Of a stretch of 50,379 nucleotides of DNA, positions 33,442-43,035 are shown in pieces. Every line of letters begins with the position of its first letter. Within the stretch, counting starts at the first letter, position 1. The stretch covers positions 1 through 50,379 of the forward strand of contig NZ_SMDQ01000043.1 of the NCBI RefSeq assembly GCF_012911975.1, written 5' to 3'. A program made the translations under genes and the position numbers. The notes under the pieces were generated by a model that had not been told where the DNA came from, ran no database searches, and saw only the letters and a list, made by a program, of their open reading frames with translations. Source of the DNA: Nodosilinea sp. P-1105. Lineage in GTDB: Bacteria; Cyanobacteriota; Cyanobacteriia; Phormidesmidales; Phormidesmidaceae.

Positions 33442-33512
33442 GTAGGATGGGCAAAGCTTGCGTACCCATTTCTCTACTGATGGGCACGGGCAAGGCCCTT
33501 TGCCCATCCTAC
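33442..33512. repeat. 71-bp perfect-ended inverted repeat
   Basis: GTAGGATGGGCAAAG (33442-33456) is exactly complementary to CTTTGCCCATCCTAC (33498-33512), with a nested inner repeat around GTACCCAT and ATGGGCAC. It lies between the convergent ends of trxA and the small gene at 33543. Related ends (GGGTGGGC..GCCCACCCTAC) occur near 50253-50276. Confidence 0.85.
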
Positions 33513-33542
33513 ATAAAGGGACAATCTTTGCTAGAGGTCACC

Positions 33543-33845
33543 TTAGTACTTGTTCCAGTAGATCCTAATTTTTTCCTGCTGTTGGCGAGCAATGGCTTGA
33601 TCGCGGTAGTGCAGGTCTTCTAACCAGGTTCGCAGTTCATTTTCAGTGGCAAAGTGGATGGTTTCTCCGGTGATTGGGTCGTAAGCATTCCACAGCAGTT
33701 CCTTAGCGGTGTGGGTTGACCATACCCGGGGTTCTGTAGAGCAATTGAGTTGGGCTAGCACGGCCTGCCAGGCGTTGCTGATCCAGGTGCCTAGCCCCTG
33801 TTGAGGCAAATGAGGGGTGTGAATCGGCCAATAACAGGTTGTCAT
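33543..33845 (-). CDS. Hypothetical cyanobacterial small protein
   Basis: 100 residues from the ATG at 33845, which follows GGAGGTATTCT; the frame extends upstream without a better start. It contains PRVWSTHTAKELLWNAYDP, ETIHFATENELRTWLEDLHY and a basic C-terminus. No family recognised; the composition and ribosome site argue for a real gene. Confidence 0.6.
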   Translation of the reverse strand: MTTCYWPIHTPHLPQQGLGTWISNAWQAVLAQLNCSTEPRVWSTHTAKELLWNAYDPITGETIHFATENELRTWLEDLHYRDQAIARQQQEKIRIYWNKY

Positions 33846-34559
33846 AGAATACCTCCTTAATCGTGGTGTCGTGTCATAAATGGCGCTTGGCCGGGAAACG
33901 CCCTGGGCCACAGGGGCTAGCCGGATAGGTGAGGCGATGGATCGCGCCGATCAAGGCCAAAACGGCTCCATGCTCTGGCGGCGATCGCGTTGCAGTTCTG
34001 CGGCCAAATCGCTATACATCCAATGTAATTTTCTGTATCCAAATTTACAAAACAAGCTATTCATGGTGCCCATGAGCGGCTTGCATGGATGGGGGTGGTA
34101 GTGATGGGGAATAACTGGGTAGGGCCACAGGTGGGGTGAAAACACCGTTCGGCCGCGATCGCGCTTAACACTTTGCTATTTCTTCCCAACTAAGTTATGT
34201 GGCACTGCGATCGCGGCAGCGTCTGTTGGTCGCAACTGGTGCTAAGCGCTAAACCCCTTTTCTACCAAGGGATGTGACGACTTTGGGTGAGCCCTGTCTG
34301 CGCAGCTAGGCCGGGGGCTCGGGGTTCAAATTTCTTAAAAAACCCCGAAATCTACATAAATTAAAGCTTTGGACGATCCACTTTTTCTGAGTTGCCCTTA
34401 GAATGGGTCAGTGAAATTCTGATTTGACAGGGGTTTCAGCCATTCCATAGCCTAGGATTAGGCTTAAGCAATGACGGTTGTCAAATGACAGTAGTCAAAT
34501 GATAGTGGTCATTGGAATGCGCCTGTTATCCCAGTGTTCATTGCCCATAGGAGACAGTT
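33846..34559. other. Long upstream region of the HU gene
   Basis: No gene seen. It contains a hairpin at 34319-34348 (TCGGGGTT facing AACCCCGA), a TTGACA at 34424-34429 without a strong -10 partner, and degenerate 14-bp direct repeats at about 34471-34512 (GTCAAATGACAGTA, GTCAAATGATAGTG, preceded and followed by weaker copies) ending 48 bases before the HU start. The repeats could be regulator sites for HU. Confidence 0.5.
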
Positions 34560-34853
34560 ATGAACAAAGGCGAACTCGTTGATAAGGTGGCGGAAAAAGC
34601 CTCTGCTAGCCTCGAGAAAACCGTAACCAAGAAAGAAGTGGATTTGGTGATTACAGCAACCATTGACGCGATCATGGAAGCCGTGGCCGAGGGGAACAAG
34701 GTTACCTTGGTTGGCTTTGGTTCATTCGAGCCCCGTGAACGGAAAGAGCGTGAAGGGCGCAATCCCAAGACGGGCGACACCATGGTGATTCCAGCCACCA
34801 CAGTGCCTGCCTTTTCGGCTGGTAAGTTGTTCAAAGAAAAGGTGGCTAAGTAG
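34560..34853 (+). CDS. hup: HU-family DNA-binding protein
   Basis: 97 residues with the HU/IHF fold: MNKGELVDKVAEKA, a central FGSFEPRERKEREGRNPKTG segment containing the DNA-contact arm, and FSAGKLFKEKV at the end. It bends and compacts DNA. Length is typical. GGAGACAGTT precedes the ATG. Confidence 0.95.
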   Translation: MNKGELVDKVAEKASASLEKTVTKKEVDLVITATIDAIMEAVAEGNKVTLVGFGSFEPRERKEREGRNPKTGDTMVIPATTVPAFSAGKLFKEKVAK

Positions 34854-35226
34854 CCCTGACATTGGTTACTTAACTTCAATTCGACCGGTTCACGGGGGGA
34901 AGTGTGTCCTAAGCTGCGGCGGTGGGCTGTTCCCCCGATTATTTCTTTAAAGGGTGATAGGTGACAGGTGATAGGTAAAGCCGTGGACCGTGAACCGTGA
35001 ACCCGAAACCCACCCCCCATCTCCCTACCTTCCCCATCTCCCCCATCTACCAACTCAAAACTCAAAACTTCCCTATCCCCCCCTCCATCACTCCCCCCCA
35101 TCTCCCCGCCTCGGCAAATCTAATCAACTAGCATTACCCTAAGTAAAGGGCCTGGCCTGACGCCCTTTGCCCCCTGGTGCTCTATCCCGTTGTTTCAATC
35201 TCCCTTTGCCCCCAGACTTGCCCTCT
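34854..35226. other. Intergenic, low-complexity
   Basis: No gene. Repeated GTGATAGGTGACAGGTGATAG, ACCGTGAACCGTGAACC and C-rich CCCCATCTCCCC segments are present; the ACCGTGAACC part is related to the dispersed repeats at 27012 and 47859. Confidence 0.5.
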
Positions 35227-36816
35227 ATGACTTCCATCCTCGACCCTCCCATTTTGACCAAAGTCGCCAAGATGAAAGAACGGGTCTGCTGGCAGCATCC
35301 CACCTTGGCGGCCCGGCGCATTGACCAAACTCGACTGATTTTGCAGGATGGTCAGCCCCAGGATGATCGAGGTGAGTTTTCGTTTTTAGTGATTGGCGAC
35401 AGTGGTTCTGGCCCCCACCCCGACCATCACCCCCAGCGGCGCATTGCCCAGAAGATGGTGCCCCACCTGCAAGATTGCCGCTTTTTGATGCATACCGGTG
35501 ACGTAGTATACCAGGTAGGTTCTAGGGAGCAGTATCCAGAAAATTTCATCCGTCCCTATCGGGAGTGGCTGGTGGGCGGCGATCGCCCTGATCGCATCGC
35601 CTACGACCAAATGGTCTTTCGGTTCCCCTTTTTGGCGGTGCCAGGCAACCACGATTACTACAACCTACCGCTGGCCTATAGCGCGTTGATCCAAATGACC
35701 AAGCCCTTCCACAAGCTGCTGGGGGTTAATCTCAGTCCTAATATGGGCTGGCATGGTTCTGGAGTAGGTGACGCCTATGCCCGGGCATTTTTGGACTACC
35801 TTAAAGCGATCCCAGCCGAGCAGTTGGAGGCCCATTTGGAGGCCCACTACGGCCCTTGGCAGGATGGTCACCAAGGGTTGCACTACCAACCCGGGCAGTT
35901 TACCCGTCTGCCTAACCGCTACTACACTTTCCGCTATAACGGCGTCGATTTCTTCGCCCTAGACTCCAGTACCTTTAACGATCCCTCCCCGCTGCTGAAC
36001 CAGGCCAGCACCCCCGCCTATCGTCAGTATTTACTAGAGCAGCAAGATAGCATACAGCAGCAGCGCCAAGCCGTCGTTGATGAGGCGGTGCACTTGCAGG
36101 CCACCGATCCCCATCGACCGGAGCGGTTGGACGACCTGCAAGCCAAGATCGAGCAGTTTGACGAAATGCTGATTGATCTCGATAAGCAGCTCCATACTAA
36201 CCCCACCGCGCTGATTGATACGGAGCAGTTGCTTTGGCTAAAAGAACGGCTGATTGCCTCTTGGCAAGATCCGGCGGTACGGGGCCGCATTCTCTACTTT
36301 CACCACCCTCCCTACGTCACCGAAATGACTAAATGGAGCCAGGGGCAAACCCTGGCCATTCGCCAGAACTTGCGTTGGGTGCTTGATCAGGTGGCAGCAG
36401 CAGTGCCTGAGCTGATTCGCGATCGCCCCCTGGTGAATCTGGTCCTGAATGGTCATGCCCATTGTTTTGAATACCTGAGAACTGTAGACACTGGCCATGG
36501 CGATCGCCACATCAACTGGGTGGTCTGCGGCGGTAGTGGCCTTAGCCTGCGGCGGCAACGACTGGAAGGAGCGATGCTGTATGAAACCTTTGCCGGAGAG
36601 TCTGACAAGCGTCCAGCGGAACTGCGGTTGGTGGCCAAGTCTCAACTGTTTCTGGGCCTGACCGGCCACAGGGCTGATCGCCGTCGGCCCTACTCGTTTT
36701 TGCGCATTGATGTCAGCAACGACGACCGACCTCAGTTCACCTTGACACCCTACATCTCAGAGCGGCACCATCAGGGCTGGGAGGACTACGCCTTCGATCC
36801 CCTCGTGTTGACCTAG
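35227..36816 (+). CDS. Calcineurin-like metallophosphoesterase
   Basis: 529 residues from the ATG at 35227. The metallophosphatase boxes are in order: FLVIGDSGSG, LMHTGDVVYQ, VPGNHDYYN, a late LYFHHPPY and LVLNGHAHCFEY, which supply the two-metal ligands. A long charged insertion of about 75 residues (near 270-345) separates the GNHD box from the C-terminal boxes. No signal peptide, so likely cytoplasmic. Substrate unknown. It ends nine bases before the next gene. Confidence 0.85.
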   Translation: MTSILDPPILTKVAKMKERVCWQHPTLAARRIDQTRLILQDGQPQDDRGEFSFLVIGDSGSGPHPDHHPQRRIAQKMVPHLQDCRFLMHTGDVVYQVGSREQYPENFIRPYREWLVGGDRPDRIAYDQMVFRFPFLAVPGNHDYYNLPLAYSALIQMTKPFHKLLGVNLSPNMGWHGSGVGDAYARAFLDYLKAIPAEQLEAHLEAHYGPWQDGHQGLHYQPGQFTRLPNRYYTFRYNGVDFFALDSSTFNDPSPLLNQASTPAYRQYLLEQQDSIQQQRQAVVDEAVHLQATDPHRPERLDDLQAKIEQFDEMLIDLDKQLHTNPTALIDTEQLLWLKERLIASWQDPAVRGRILYFHHPPYVTEMTKWSQGQTLAIRQNLRWVLDQVAAAVPELIRDRPLVNLVLNGHAHCFEYLRTVDTGHGDRHINWVVCGGSGLSLRRQRLEGAMLYETFAGESDKRPAELRLVAKSQLFLGLTGHRADRRRPYSFLRIDVSNDDRPQFTLTPYISERHHQGWEDYAFDPLVLT

Positions 36817-36825
36817 AGGAGTGCT

Positions 36826-37410
36826 ATGGACCGCGTCACCGATATTCTCAATTTTTGGTTTGACGATCCGCACCGACCCAGCAGCGAGTATGGACAACAG
36901 CGCCAGATCTGGTTTAAGAAAGACCCGACCTTTGACGCTACGATTCGCCAGCGGTTTTTGGTGGACTATCAGCAGGCTGCTGCGGGCCAGTTAGCTCCCT
37001 GGCAAGCCCAGCCTCGATCTTGCTTGGCCCTGCTTTTGTTGCTCGACCAGTTTCCCCGCAATCTGTTTCGGGGAGACCCCCGCAGCTTTGCCACTGACGA
37101 TCAGGCCCTAGCGATCGCCCATCAAGCCATTAACCAGGGGTTCGATCAAGCTCTGGTGCCCGTGGAGCGGCTATTCATCTATCTGCCCCTAGAGCACAGT
37201 GAAAGCCTGGCTGACCAAAACCAGTGTGTCGCCCTGATCGAAGCCCTCCACCAGCACTCTCCCCAGTTCGAGGCTCCCTTAGACTATGCCTATCGCCACC
37301 AGCAGGTGATTCAGCGATTTGGACGATTCCCTCACCGCAACCAGGTTCTAGGGCGTACCACCACCCCTGAAGAGGCAGCGTTTCTGAAGCAACCTGGCTC
37401 TGGGTTTTAA
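36826..37410 (+). CDS. DUF924 family protein
   Basis: 194 residues with the family hallmarks: ILNFWFDDP at the start, QIWFKKDPTFD, then LLLLLDQFPRNLFRG and FIYLPLEHSESLADQ. DUF924 proteins are helical, TPR-like and of unknown function. It probably shares a transcript with the metallophosphoesterase nine bases upstream. Confidence 0.85.
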   Translation: MDRVTDILNFWFDDPHRPSSEYGQQRQIWFKKDPTFDATIRQRFLVDYQQAAAGQLAPWQAQPRSCLALLLLLDQFPRNLFRGDPRSFATDDQALAIAHQAINQGFDQALVPVERLFIYLPLEHSESLADQNQCVALIEALHQHSPQFEAPLDYAYRHQQVIQRFGRFPHRNQVLGRTTTPEEAAFLKQPGSGF

Positions 37411-37542
37411 AGGAGTTCTGCCGTCTGCCTGCTGACTTTTGCCACCAGTACACTGCGGCATCAGTCAGCCAACTCTTCCTGATACCTCATACCTAAAACC
37501 TGACACCTGCCGTAAAGGTGGCCCTATCTCTGCCAGGCGATA

Positions 37543-38229
37543 CTAACTACTGCGACGGCTAATCAGCGTAATGTAGTAAAGCAAGTTAAGCGCTGCATAG
37601 AACGCCGTGGCCACATAGGTCCAGGCGGCAGCATCGAGGACCGCTTTGGCCCCCTTATGCTCTTCCCCCTGCAAAATCCCCAACTCATCCACCAACCGCA
37701 GCGCCCGACGTGAAGCGTCAAATTCCACCGGCAGGGTAACCACTTGAAAGGCTAAAACCGCCGCAAAGAAAAACACCCCCAACCAGGCCAGGCCAAACAG
37801 CTGAAAAAACAGCCCAGCCATAATCAGAATCGGCCCCAGCCGCGATCCCAGGTTGACTGCGGGTACTAACGCCGCCCGCAGATTCATAAACTTGTAGCCT
37901 TGCACATCTTGTAGTACGTGGCCACATTCGTGGGCAGCCACCGCCGCCGCTGACAACGAACTCGAGCCATAAATTCCCTGGGACAGGCGCACTGCCTTAG
38001 CGCCAGGATCGTAATGGTCAGTCAGCTCTCCGGCCACGGGTTCTACCTTCACCCCACGAATCCCCTTTTTGGCCAAAATCGTCTGGGCAACGTGGGCTCC
38101 CGTCATCCCCATGGAAGACTGGACCTTAGAGTATTTGCGATACGTACCCTTAACCCGGCTTTGGGCCCAAAACATCAGCAGCATGCCGGGAATAATTATG
38201 ACGAAATAAAGGGGGTCGAAGTAAAACAT
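37543..38229 (-). CDS. Membrane zinc metallopeptidase (YugP-like)
   Basis: 228 residues with an N-terminal membrane helix (about 8-22), the zinc motif His100-Glu-Cys-Gly-His104 (HECGH) and two to three C-terminal helices (about 128-150, 152-165, 205-225). This is the DUF/peptidase family represented by YugP. Between it and the DUF924 gene lies a copy of the dispersed repeat (37456-37544). Confidence 0.85.
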   Translation of the reverse strand: MFYFDPLYFVIIIPGMLLMFWAQSRVKGTYRKYSKVQSSMGMTGAHVAQTILAKKGIRGVKVEPVAGELTDHYDPGAKAVRLSQGIYGSSSLSAAAVAAHECGHVLQDVQGYKFMNLRAALVPAVNLGSRLGPILIMAGLFFQLFGLAWLGVFFFAAVLAFQVVTLPVEFDASRRALRLVDELGILQGEEHKGAKAVLDAAAWTYVATAFYAALNLLYYITLISRRSS

Positions 38230-38457
38230 GGCTTTAGCTAGAACGGGGGATGGACGCTAAACCTAATTGCTTGCAATCATAGCAGGCCTGACTTAAGGGA
38301 GATGTACGGAGAATACACCCGAGGGAGTGGGGTGGGGAGGTGGGGCGCACTGTAGTGAGCCCGTGTGACTGGAGTCCTGTCACCTGGCTGACTGCAGCGT
38401 TCATGCCAGGGTGTCATGGTAAGGGGGATGTATCGCCCCTGAGCATTGCTCTGAGCC

Positions 38458-38934
38458 ATGGATATTACCGATTCTACGAAAACGTTAATTCAGCACGTGC
38501 AACCCCTAAAGCTGAAGTATGCCGACCTGACCTCGCAAACCTTCATTGACTTTTATTGTCAATGTCTGCAAGGTATCGACTACCTTTTTCCCCAGGAGGT
38601 AAAAGCCACCGTTCGCCTGCTTGATATCCTTAACTGGTTTTGTCAATGCATCGACCAAAAGCAACCTTCCACACTCATACGGTTGATGTGGAACGATGTC
38701 GTAGGACCAACCCTAAATGACTATACCGCTGATGAAGCCATCGAAACTCAGCTAACTCGGATATTTGAACAAGGAACCCTGCACACTGGCCTAGCCCATT
38801 GGGATTTAGAGCGGCGGCCCGATGGCAGCGTGAACCTGCCCCTGCGCAGCCTGTTGGCCGAAATCGCTCAACTTGAACTGGCTCAGGGAGCACACCCTTT
38901 GCAGGGAGCACATTCTTTACCCGGCGGGAATTAA
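38458..38934 (+). CDS. Hypothetical protein
   Basis: 158 residues, largely helical (LLDILNWFCQCIDQ, TLIRLMWNDVVG) with a repeated AQGAHPLQGAHSLPGG tail. No family recognised. It overlaps the convergent HAD gene by four bases. Start at the ATG at 38458. Confidence 0.6.
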   Translation: MDITDSTKTLIQHVQPLKLKYADLTSQTFIDFYCQCLQGIDYLFPQEVKATVRLLDILNWFCQCIDQKQPSTLIRLMWNDVVGPTLNDYTADEAIETQLTRIFEQGTLHTGLAHWDLERRPDGSVNLPLRSLLAEIAQLELAQGAHPLQGAHSLPGGN

Positions 38935-39704
38935 GCCAACAGCTGGTTGACTAGCTCTAAAAAGCCATCGACTTCTGGGGCCTCGGTCACATAGGTGGGG
39001 CGATGGGGCAACTGCTGCCAGTAGTCTTGCACATTGGCTACCCCCACCGAGTGGGGAAACAAAACCGGATCAAATAGGCTGGCATCATTGGGGCTATCGC
39101 CTACGGTGACAATGTCCTGGGTAGATAGCTGGGGGAAATAGCGTAGCAGCATTTGCTGGAGACCGGCAGCCTTAGCCTGACCAGGTTTAAAGCAATGGCA
39201 CTGCACTGTGCTGTAGGTGAACCCCCAGCCCTGGGTATGGCAGACATCGGCCAGGCCATCCAGATCAGCCTGGGATAAGTCCTCAATGTCAAACGTCCAG
39301 TCGCTCAAGCGGAAGCGGTTATCGCTGGACTCTTGTAGCCGTGGCCACTGGGCCTGAAGCCGGGCAAACAAGTCCGCCAGCTGGTGACGGTGGGTCGTGA
39401 GGCTGGGCAGGGAGACTAACGGCTCGGCAGCGGCCCTGGCCCCAGGAAAGTAAACGCCGCCATTTTCGGCCATGGCCCCGGTCACGGGCAGGTAATGGGC
39501 TATGCCCTGGACCCATCCCGCCGATCGCCCTGTCACAATCACCACGGGCCATCCCCTCTGCTGTAATCGCTCTAACCCTTGCAGCAGGTCGCCACTAAAG
39601 GATCCCTGGCGGGTCAAGGTGCCATCCATGTCGGTGGCGATTAGCTTAACCTGTCCTGCAATAGAACGAAAATGATTCAGAGTCTTTGGTTGGATTTTGT
39701 CCAT
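38931..39704 (-). CDS. HAD-IIB family phosphatase (mannosyl-3-phosphoglycerate phosphatase-like)
   Basis: 257 residues from the ATG at 39704 (the frame extends upstream). HAD motifs: ATDMDGTLT (nucleophile DxD), VVIVTGRS, a lysine-region and TVGDSPNDASLF. The cap is of the Cof/IIB type with MAENGGVYFPG. Possible substrates are sugar phosphates such as mannosyl-3-phosphoglycerate or sucrose phosphate. It is divergent from the M15-like peptidase gene. Confidence 0.8.
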   Translation of the reverse strand: MDKIQPKTLNHFRSIAGQVKLIATDMDGTLTRQGSFSGDLLQGLERLQQRGWPVVIVTGRSAGWVQGIAHYLPVTGAMAENGGVYFPGARAAAEPLVSLPSLTTHRHQLADLFARLQAQWPRLQESSDNRFRLSDWTFDIEDLSQADLDGLADVCHTQGWGFTYSTVQCHCFKPGQAKAAGLQQMLLRYFPQLSTQDIVTVGDSPNDASLFDPVLFPHSVGVANVQDYWQQLPHRPTYVTEAPEVDGFLELVNQLLA

Positions 39705-39802
39705 AGGTTCTACACTTTGTGACGACGGGTCGTGATCATCGCGAACCGCTATACCCCCTGTCTGGTGCAACTGGCCCGGGAGATATTAAGAAGGTGAATG
39801 CC

Positions 39803-41464
39803 ATGAACCCGCTAGCCCCTGATCAACGAAACAACTATTACTTAATTGAGGCCGCCCGTGCTGGGGTCCATAAGCCGATATTGGCGGCTTTGTATGCGGT
39901 ACATAACCAGCCGCAGTTAGAAGATGGCGAAACAGGTCTGGGGATTGCCCCCATTCATCAAATTGATATGACCCAGATCAACACCTTTGCCACCCAGGTA
40001 CAGTATGCCGCCAATACCCTACGCAGCCTGACTGATTCTCTCATAGCCGCAGACTGGCCTAGCAGTGACCTGTGGAATACCCAGGCCGGTCGATATAGCG
40101 ATCGCTTTCTAGAGGCGATCGCCCAGGGATATACCCCCAGTTCAGATAATCCCCTGGCGGCCCAGTTAGAAGCCATTGACCCCGAGGCCCTGCGCCAGGC
40201 TTACCTGGATGACATTGACACGGACTATAGTGGGGCCCAGCTGCCCCAAAATCTGACCCAGCTCGATCCAGTGCTCCTGGCCTTTGCCGAGCGGGTCTCC
40301 CCCAACTATGGTCGGCTTGATTTTCAGCGCCAGGCCCTGGTGGAAGCGGTACGCCTGTGGCGTCAATTGAACACGGCCCAGGAGGTTTATGACGTCCTGG
40401 GGGTAGAGGTGGTTGACCAGGTGCCAGACGAGTCGGAGCTGGATAAGGCGCTGGTGGGGTTTATGCAGTCGGTGGTGCGCTACTACGCTGGTTACCCTAA
40501 TCAGCGGGAAGCCCTGATTCGCTTAGTCCAGCTTTGGCGCGAACTGGACTCGCGGGAAGAAGCGATTGAGTCGCTGTTGCAGGAAGACCCCTTTGCCAGT
40601 GAAACAGAGTTAGAAATTGTTGATCCGGCCCTGATTGCCTTTATCCAAAAGGTGCCCCAGCAATACCAGGGGCAGGGGGATCTCCGCTTTGCCCTGACCG
40701 AAGGCTATCGCCGCTGGTTTGGGCTCGACTCACGGGCTACAGCGATTCAGCAGTTAGGCGTTGACCCTAACGACCTGGTGCAAAACGCAGATAATCAAGA
40801 GGCTCTGGTGGCCGCGGCCCGTATCCTCGACCGGGCTTTGCTCGACTTTGTGGAAAGTGTGCCGGTTACCTATGTGCAATCAGATCAGCAGCGAGAAGCC
40901 CTAATTCGCCTGGTGCAAATCTGGCGACGGCTAGAGGGACGGATTCCGACGATTCAGTCCCTGTTTGATGACCTGCGCCAGCTCGAGCGAGCAGCCCCCA
41001 ACTCCCCCGAAGCGATGCCTGCTCCGAAACCAGCCCCAGTGCCCCCCCGCCCCCAGCAGTGGACCCCAAATAACATTCAACTTGATGCCAGCATTATCCC
41101 TAATGGCAACTTTACCTGGTCAGAGGCCACCCGAGGGGGGGCGCGCATGCCGCCCAACCAGGCCACCGTGGATGCCATTGTGCGGATTGCCACCCTGGCC
41201 CAGCAGGCCCGCGATCGCATTGGCCGTCCGTTTATTGTCACCAGTTGGTACCGTCCCCCAGAGGTCAACCGTCGGGTGGGTGGGGCCTCCCGCAGTCGGC
41301 ATATTGTTGGCGATGCTATCGACTTTAATTGCAGTGGCCTCACAGGTAACCAGGTGTACTGGGCTCTGGAACCCTGGTGGCCCGGTGGCCTAGGCCGCTA
41401 TAGCCGCTTTCCCAACCTGGTGCACATCGATGCCCGCAACTACAAAGCCCGCTGGACCCACTAG
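39803..41464 (+). CDS. M15-like peptidase with four internal repeats
   Basis: 553 residues from the ATG at 39803. The N-terminal 150 residues (NYYLIEAARAGVHKPILAAL) resemble a glycan-hydrolase-like segment seen in cyanobacterial cell-wall proteins. Four diverged repeats of about 75-80 residues follow, each of the type ALIxF(I/V)xxVPxxYxxQREALIRLVQ(L/I)WR. A Pro-rich linker leads to a C-terminal M15-type D-Ala-D-Ala peptidase domain with the zinc pattern SRHIVGDAIDF and VHIDAR. No signal peptide is apparent, so export is unclear. Likely acts on peptidoglycan. Confidence 0.75.
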   Translation: MNPLAPDQRNNYYLIEAARAGVHKPILAALYAVHNQPQLEDGETGLGIAPIHQIDMTQINTFATQVQYAANTLRSLTDSLIAADWPSSDLWNTQAGRYSDRFLEAIAQGYTPSSDNPLAAQLEAIDPEALRQAYLDDIDTDYSGAQLPQNLTQLDPVLLAFAERVSPNYGRLDFQRQALVEAVRLWRQLNTAQEVYDVLGVEVVDQVPDESELDKALVGFMQSVVRYYAGYPNQREALIRLVQLWRELDSREEAIESLLQEDPFASETELEIVDPALIAFIQKVPQQYQGQGDLRFALTEGYRRWFGLDSRATAIQQLGVDPNDLVQNADNQEALVAAARILDRALLDFVESVPVTYVQSDQQREALIRLVQIWRRLEGRIPTIQSLFDDLRQLERAAPNSPEAMPAPKPAPVPPRPQQWTPNNIQLDASIIPNGNFTWSEATRGGARMPPNQATVDAIVRIATLAQQARDRIGRPFIVTSWYRPPEVNRRVGGASRSRHIVGDAIDFNCSGLTGNQVYWALEPWWPGGLGRYSRFPNLVHIDARNYKARWTH

Positions 41465-41562
41465 AACGCCGGTACAGAACCCCGGTTTCTTGGCCGGAAG
41501 TCAGTCATGCTGTTAGAGCAGCGATGCAGAAACTGGGGTTTTAGCCATACTGTACCGAGGTT
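41465..41562. repeat. Nested imperfect inverted repeat between convergent genes
   Basis: AGAACGCCGGTACAGAACCC with CGGTTTCTTG faces GCAGAAACTGGGGTTTTA with CTGTACCGAGGTTCT. The arms pair over about 30 bases with gaps. It may serve as a two-way terminator; its form resembles a dispersed palindromic repeat. Confidence 0.6.
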
Positions 41563-42417
41563 CTAGACCCCTATGGTGGCAACTTCCCTGATAATGTCTC
41601 GAAACCGATTCACATAGTGAGGCCACCCGACCACAATTGGTTGACGATGAATCAGGGTATCCGGATCGACGGCGGCCTCATCGAACCAGATCGGGTTGCC
41701 TGCCAGGTCACAGCAGATCAGTCCCGCCGCTTGGGCCAGGGCCAGGGGGCCGGTGGTATCCCAGAGCTTGACCCGGCCATTTAGGTAGATATAAAGCCCG
41801 GCTTGCCCAGTGATCACCGCCAGTACTTTCAGACCAAAGCTGCCCAACGACACAAAGTTGACCTGGGGTAAGCGAGCCGCGATCGCTTGACCAAACCGTC
41901 GCTCATCCTTATCGCCAATCACTAAGGCCCAGGGCTGACCGTCAACCAGAGGCGGTTCCCGAGGCACCAAGGGTTGCGGCTCCTCTCCCCCATGCTGCTG
42001 AAATAAGCCCCAATCGGGGCCGCCCCACACCAACTGATGGTGTACTGGGGCGTAAATCCAACCGACTTGGGGCACACCATCCACCACCAGACCAACCATA
42101 ACCGCATAGTTGGCTCTACCGCCGATAAAGTCATCGGTACCATCGATGGGATCGATAAACCATAGACGGCGATAGTCTTGTCTAAACTGCCGGGCCGTAG
42201 CCTGATTTTCTTCCGTAATCACCCCATCCTCAGGGAAAAGTTGCTGAAACCCACTCAGCAGCTTTTGATCCAGAGCCTGGTCAACCGTCGTGACATAGTC
42301 ATCTATCCCTTTCTCAAAAACCTGAAACGACTGTCTGGATTGGGCCAGGGCATAGTTACCCGCCGACACCAACAGTTGATTAATGGCTGAAATCTCAGAC
42401 TGGCTAAGGGACACCAT
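41563..42417 (-). CDS. Inositol monophosphatase-family phosphatase (CysQ/SuhB-like)
   Basis: 284 residues from the ATG at 42417 (the frame continues upstream). The two-metal motif is WFIDPIDGTDDF and the second motif VKLWDTTGPLALAQAAG. GVITEEN supplies the upstream Glu. Family members act on inositol phosphate, PAP or fructose bisphosphate; this one cannot be assigned further. Confidence 0.85.
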   Translation of the reverse strand: MVSLSQSEISAINQLLVSAGNYALAQSRQSFQVFEKGIDDYVTTVDQALDQKLLSGFQQLFPEDGVITEENQATARQFRQDYRRLWFIDPIDGTDDFIGGRANYAVMVGLVVDGVPQVGWIYAPVHHQLVWGGPDWGLFQQHGGEEPQPLVPREPPLVDGQPWALVIGDKDERRFGQAIAARLPQVNFVSLGSFGLKVLAVITGQAGLYIYLNGRVKLWDTTGPLALAQAAGLICCDLAGNPIWFDEAAVDPDTLIHRQPIVVGWPHYVNRFRDIIREVATIGV

Positions 42418-42547
42418 AAACCTCAAAGGGGGTAGAAGTCGCCTAGGAAACCTGCCTAGGCTATCTGCCAGTCTAAAGGAAACCACAAAAAATGGTCTGG
42501 CCGACTCTTACGCCGACCAGACCATCCTTAGGGAACGCGTTAGAAAC

Positions 42548-42898
42548 TTACTGCAGCACCAGCTTGACGTTGGCATTTTGCAGCCCAGGACGCTTGACTT
42601 CAGCCAAGGTCTTGTTCACAGCGTACTTTTGGTTGATGGAGTTAATGAGTTCGGTCTGATTGTGCTTCTTAGCCACACCCCAGAGATCAGCAATTAGATC
42701 AAAGGAGCCATCAGCATTACGAGACCAACCTAGATCGTACTCACCATCCAGAACGGCGACAAGGTCGGCGCGGACACGCTGGCCATTGTAACCGCGAACA
42801 TCAGCCTCAGTCTTGGTGGAAATACCCAGGTCAGACAGCGACTGCTTCAAAATTTCAGCATCGGTCACTTTGGTGCGAAGGGTGCTGAAGTGAGACAT
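42548..42898 (-). CDS. ycf35: Ycf35 / DUF1257 protein
   Basis: 116 residues (MSHFSTLRTKVTDAEILKQ, ADVRGYNGQRVRADLV, YDLGWSRNADGSFDLIADLWG) matching the DUF1257/Ycf35 family conserved in cyanobacteria and algal plastids; function unknown. AGGAGGAAACATT precedes the ATG. It lies downstream of the ycf46 homologue on the same strand (137-bp gap). Confidence 0.9.
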   Translation of the reverse strand: MSHFSTLRTKVTDAEILKQSLSDLGISTKTEADVRGYNGQRVRADLVAVLDGEYDLGWSRNADGSFDLIADLWGVAKKHNQTELINSINQKYAVNKTLAEVKRPGLQNANVKLVLQ

Positions 42899-43035
42899 AA
42901 TGTTTCCTCCTGTAGGGAAATTGAGAGAGACAACGAGGTTTGAGAGTTAACGACACCAGTTAACCATAGGCTACTGGATACTAGCTGCTAGCAACTGCTA
43001 GCCCTTCCCCCGGATACCGCCGGGAGGAAAGCCTG

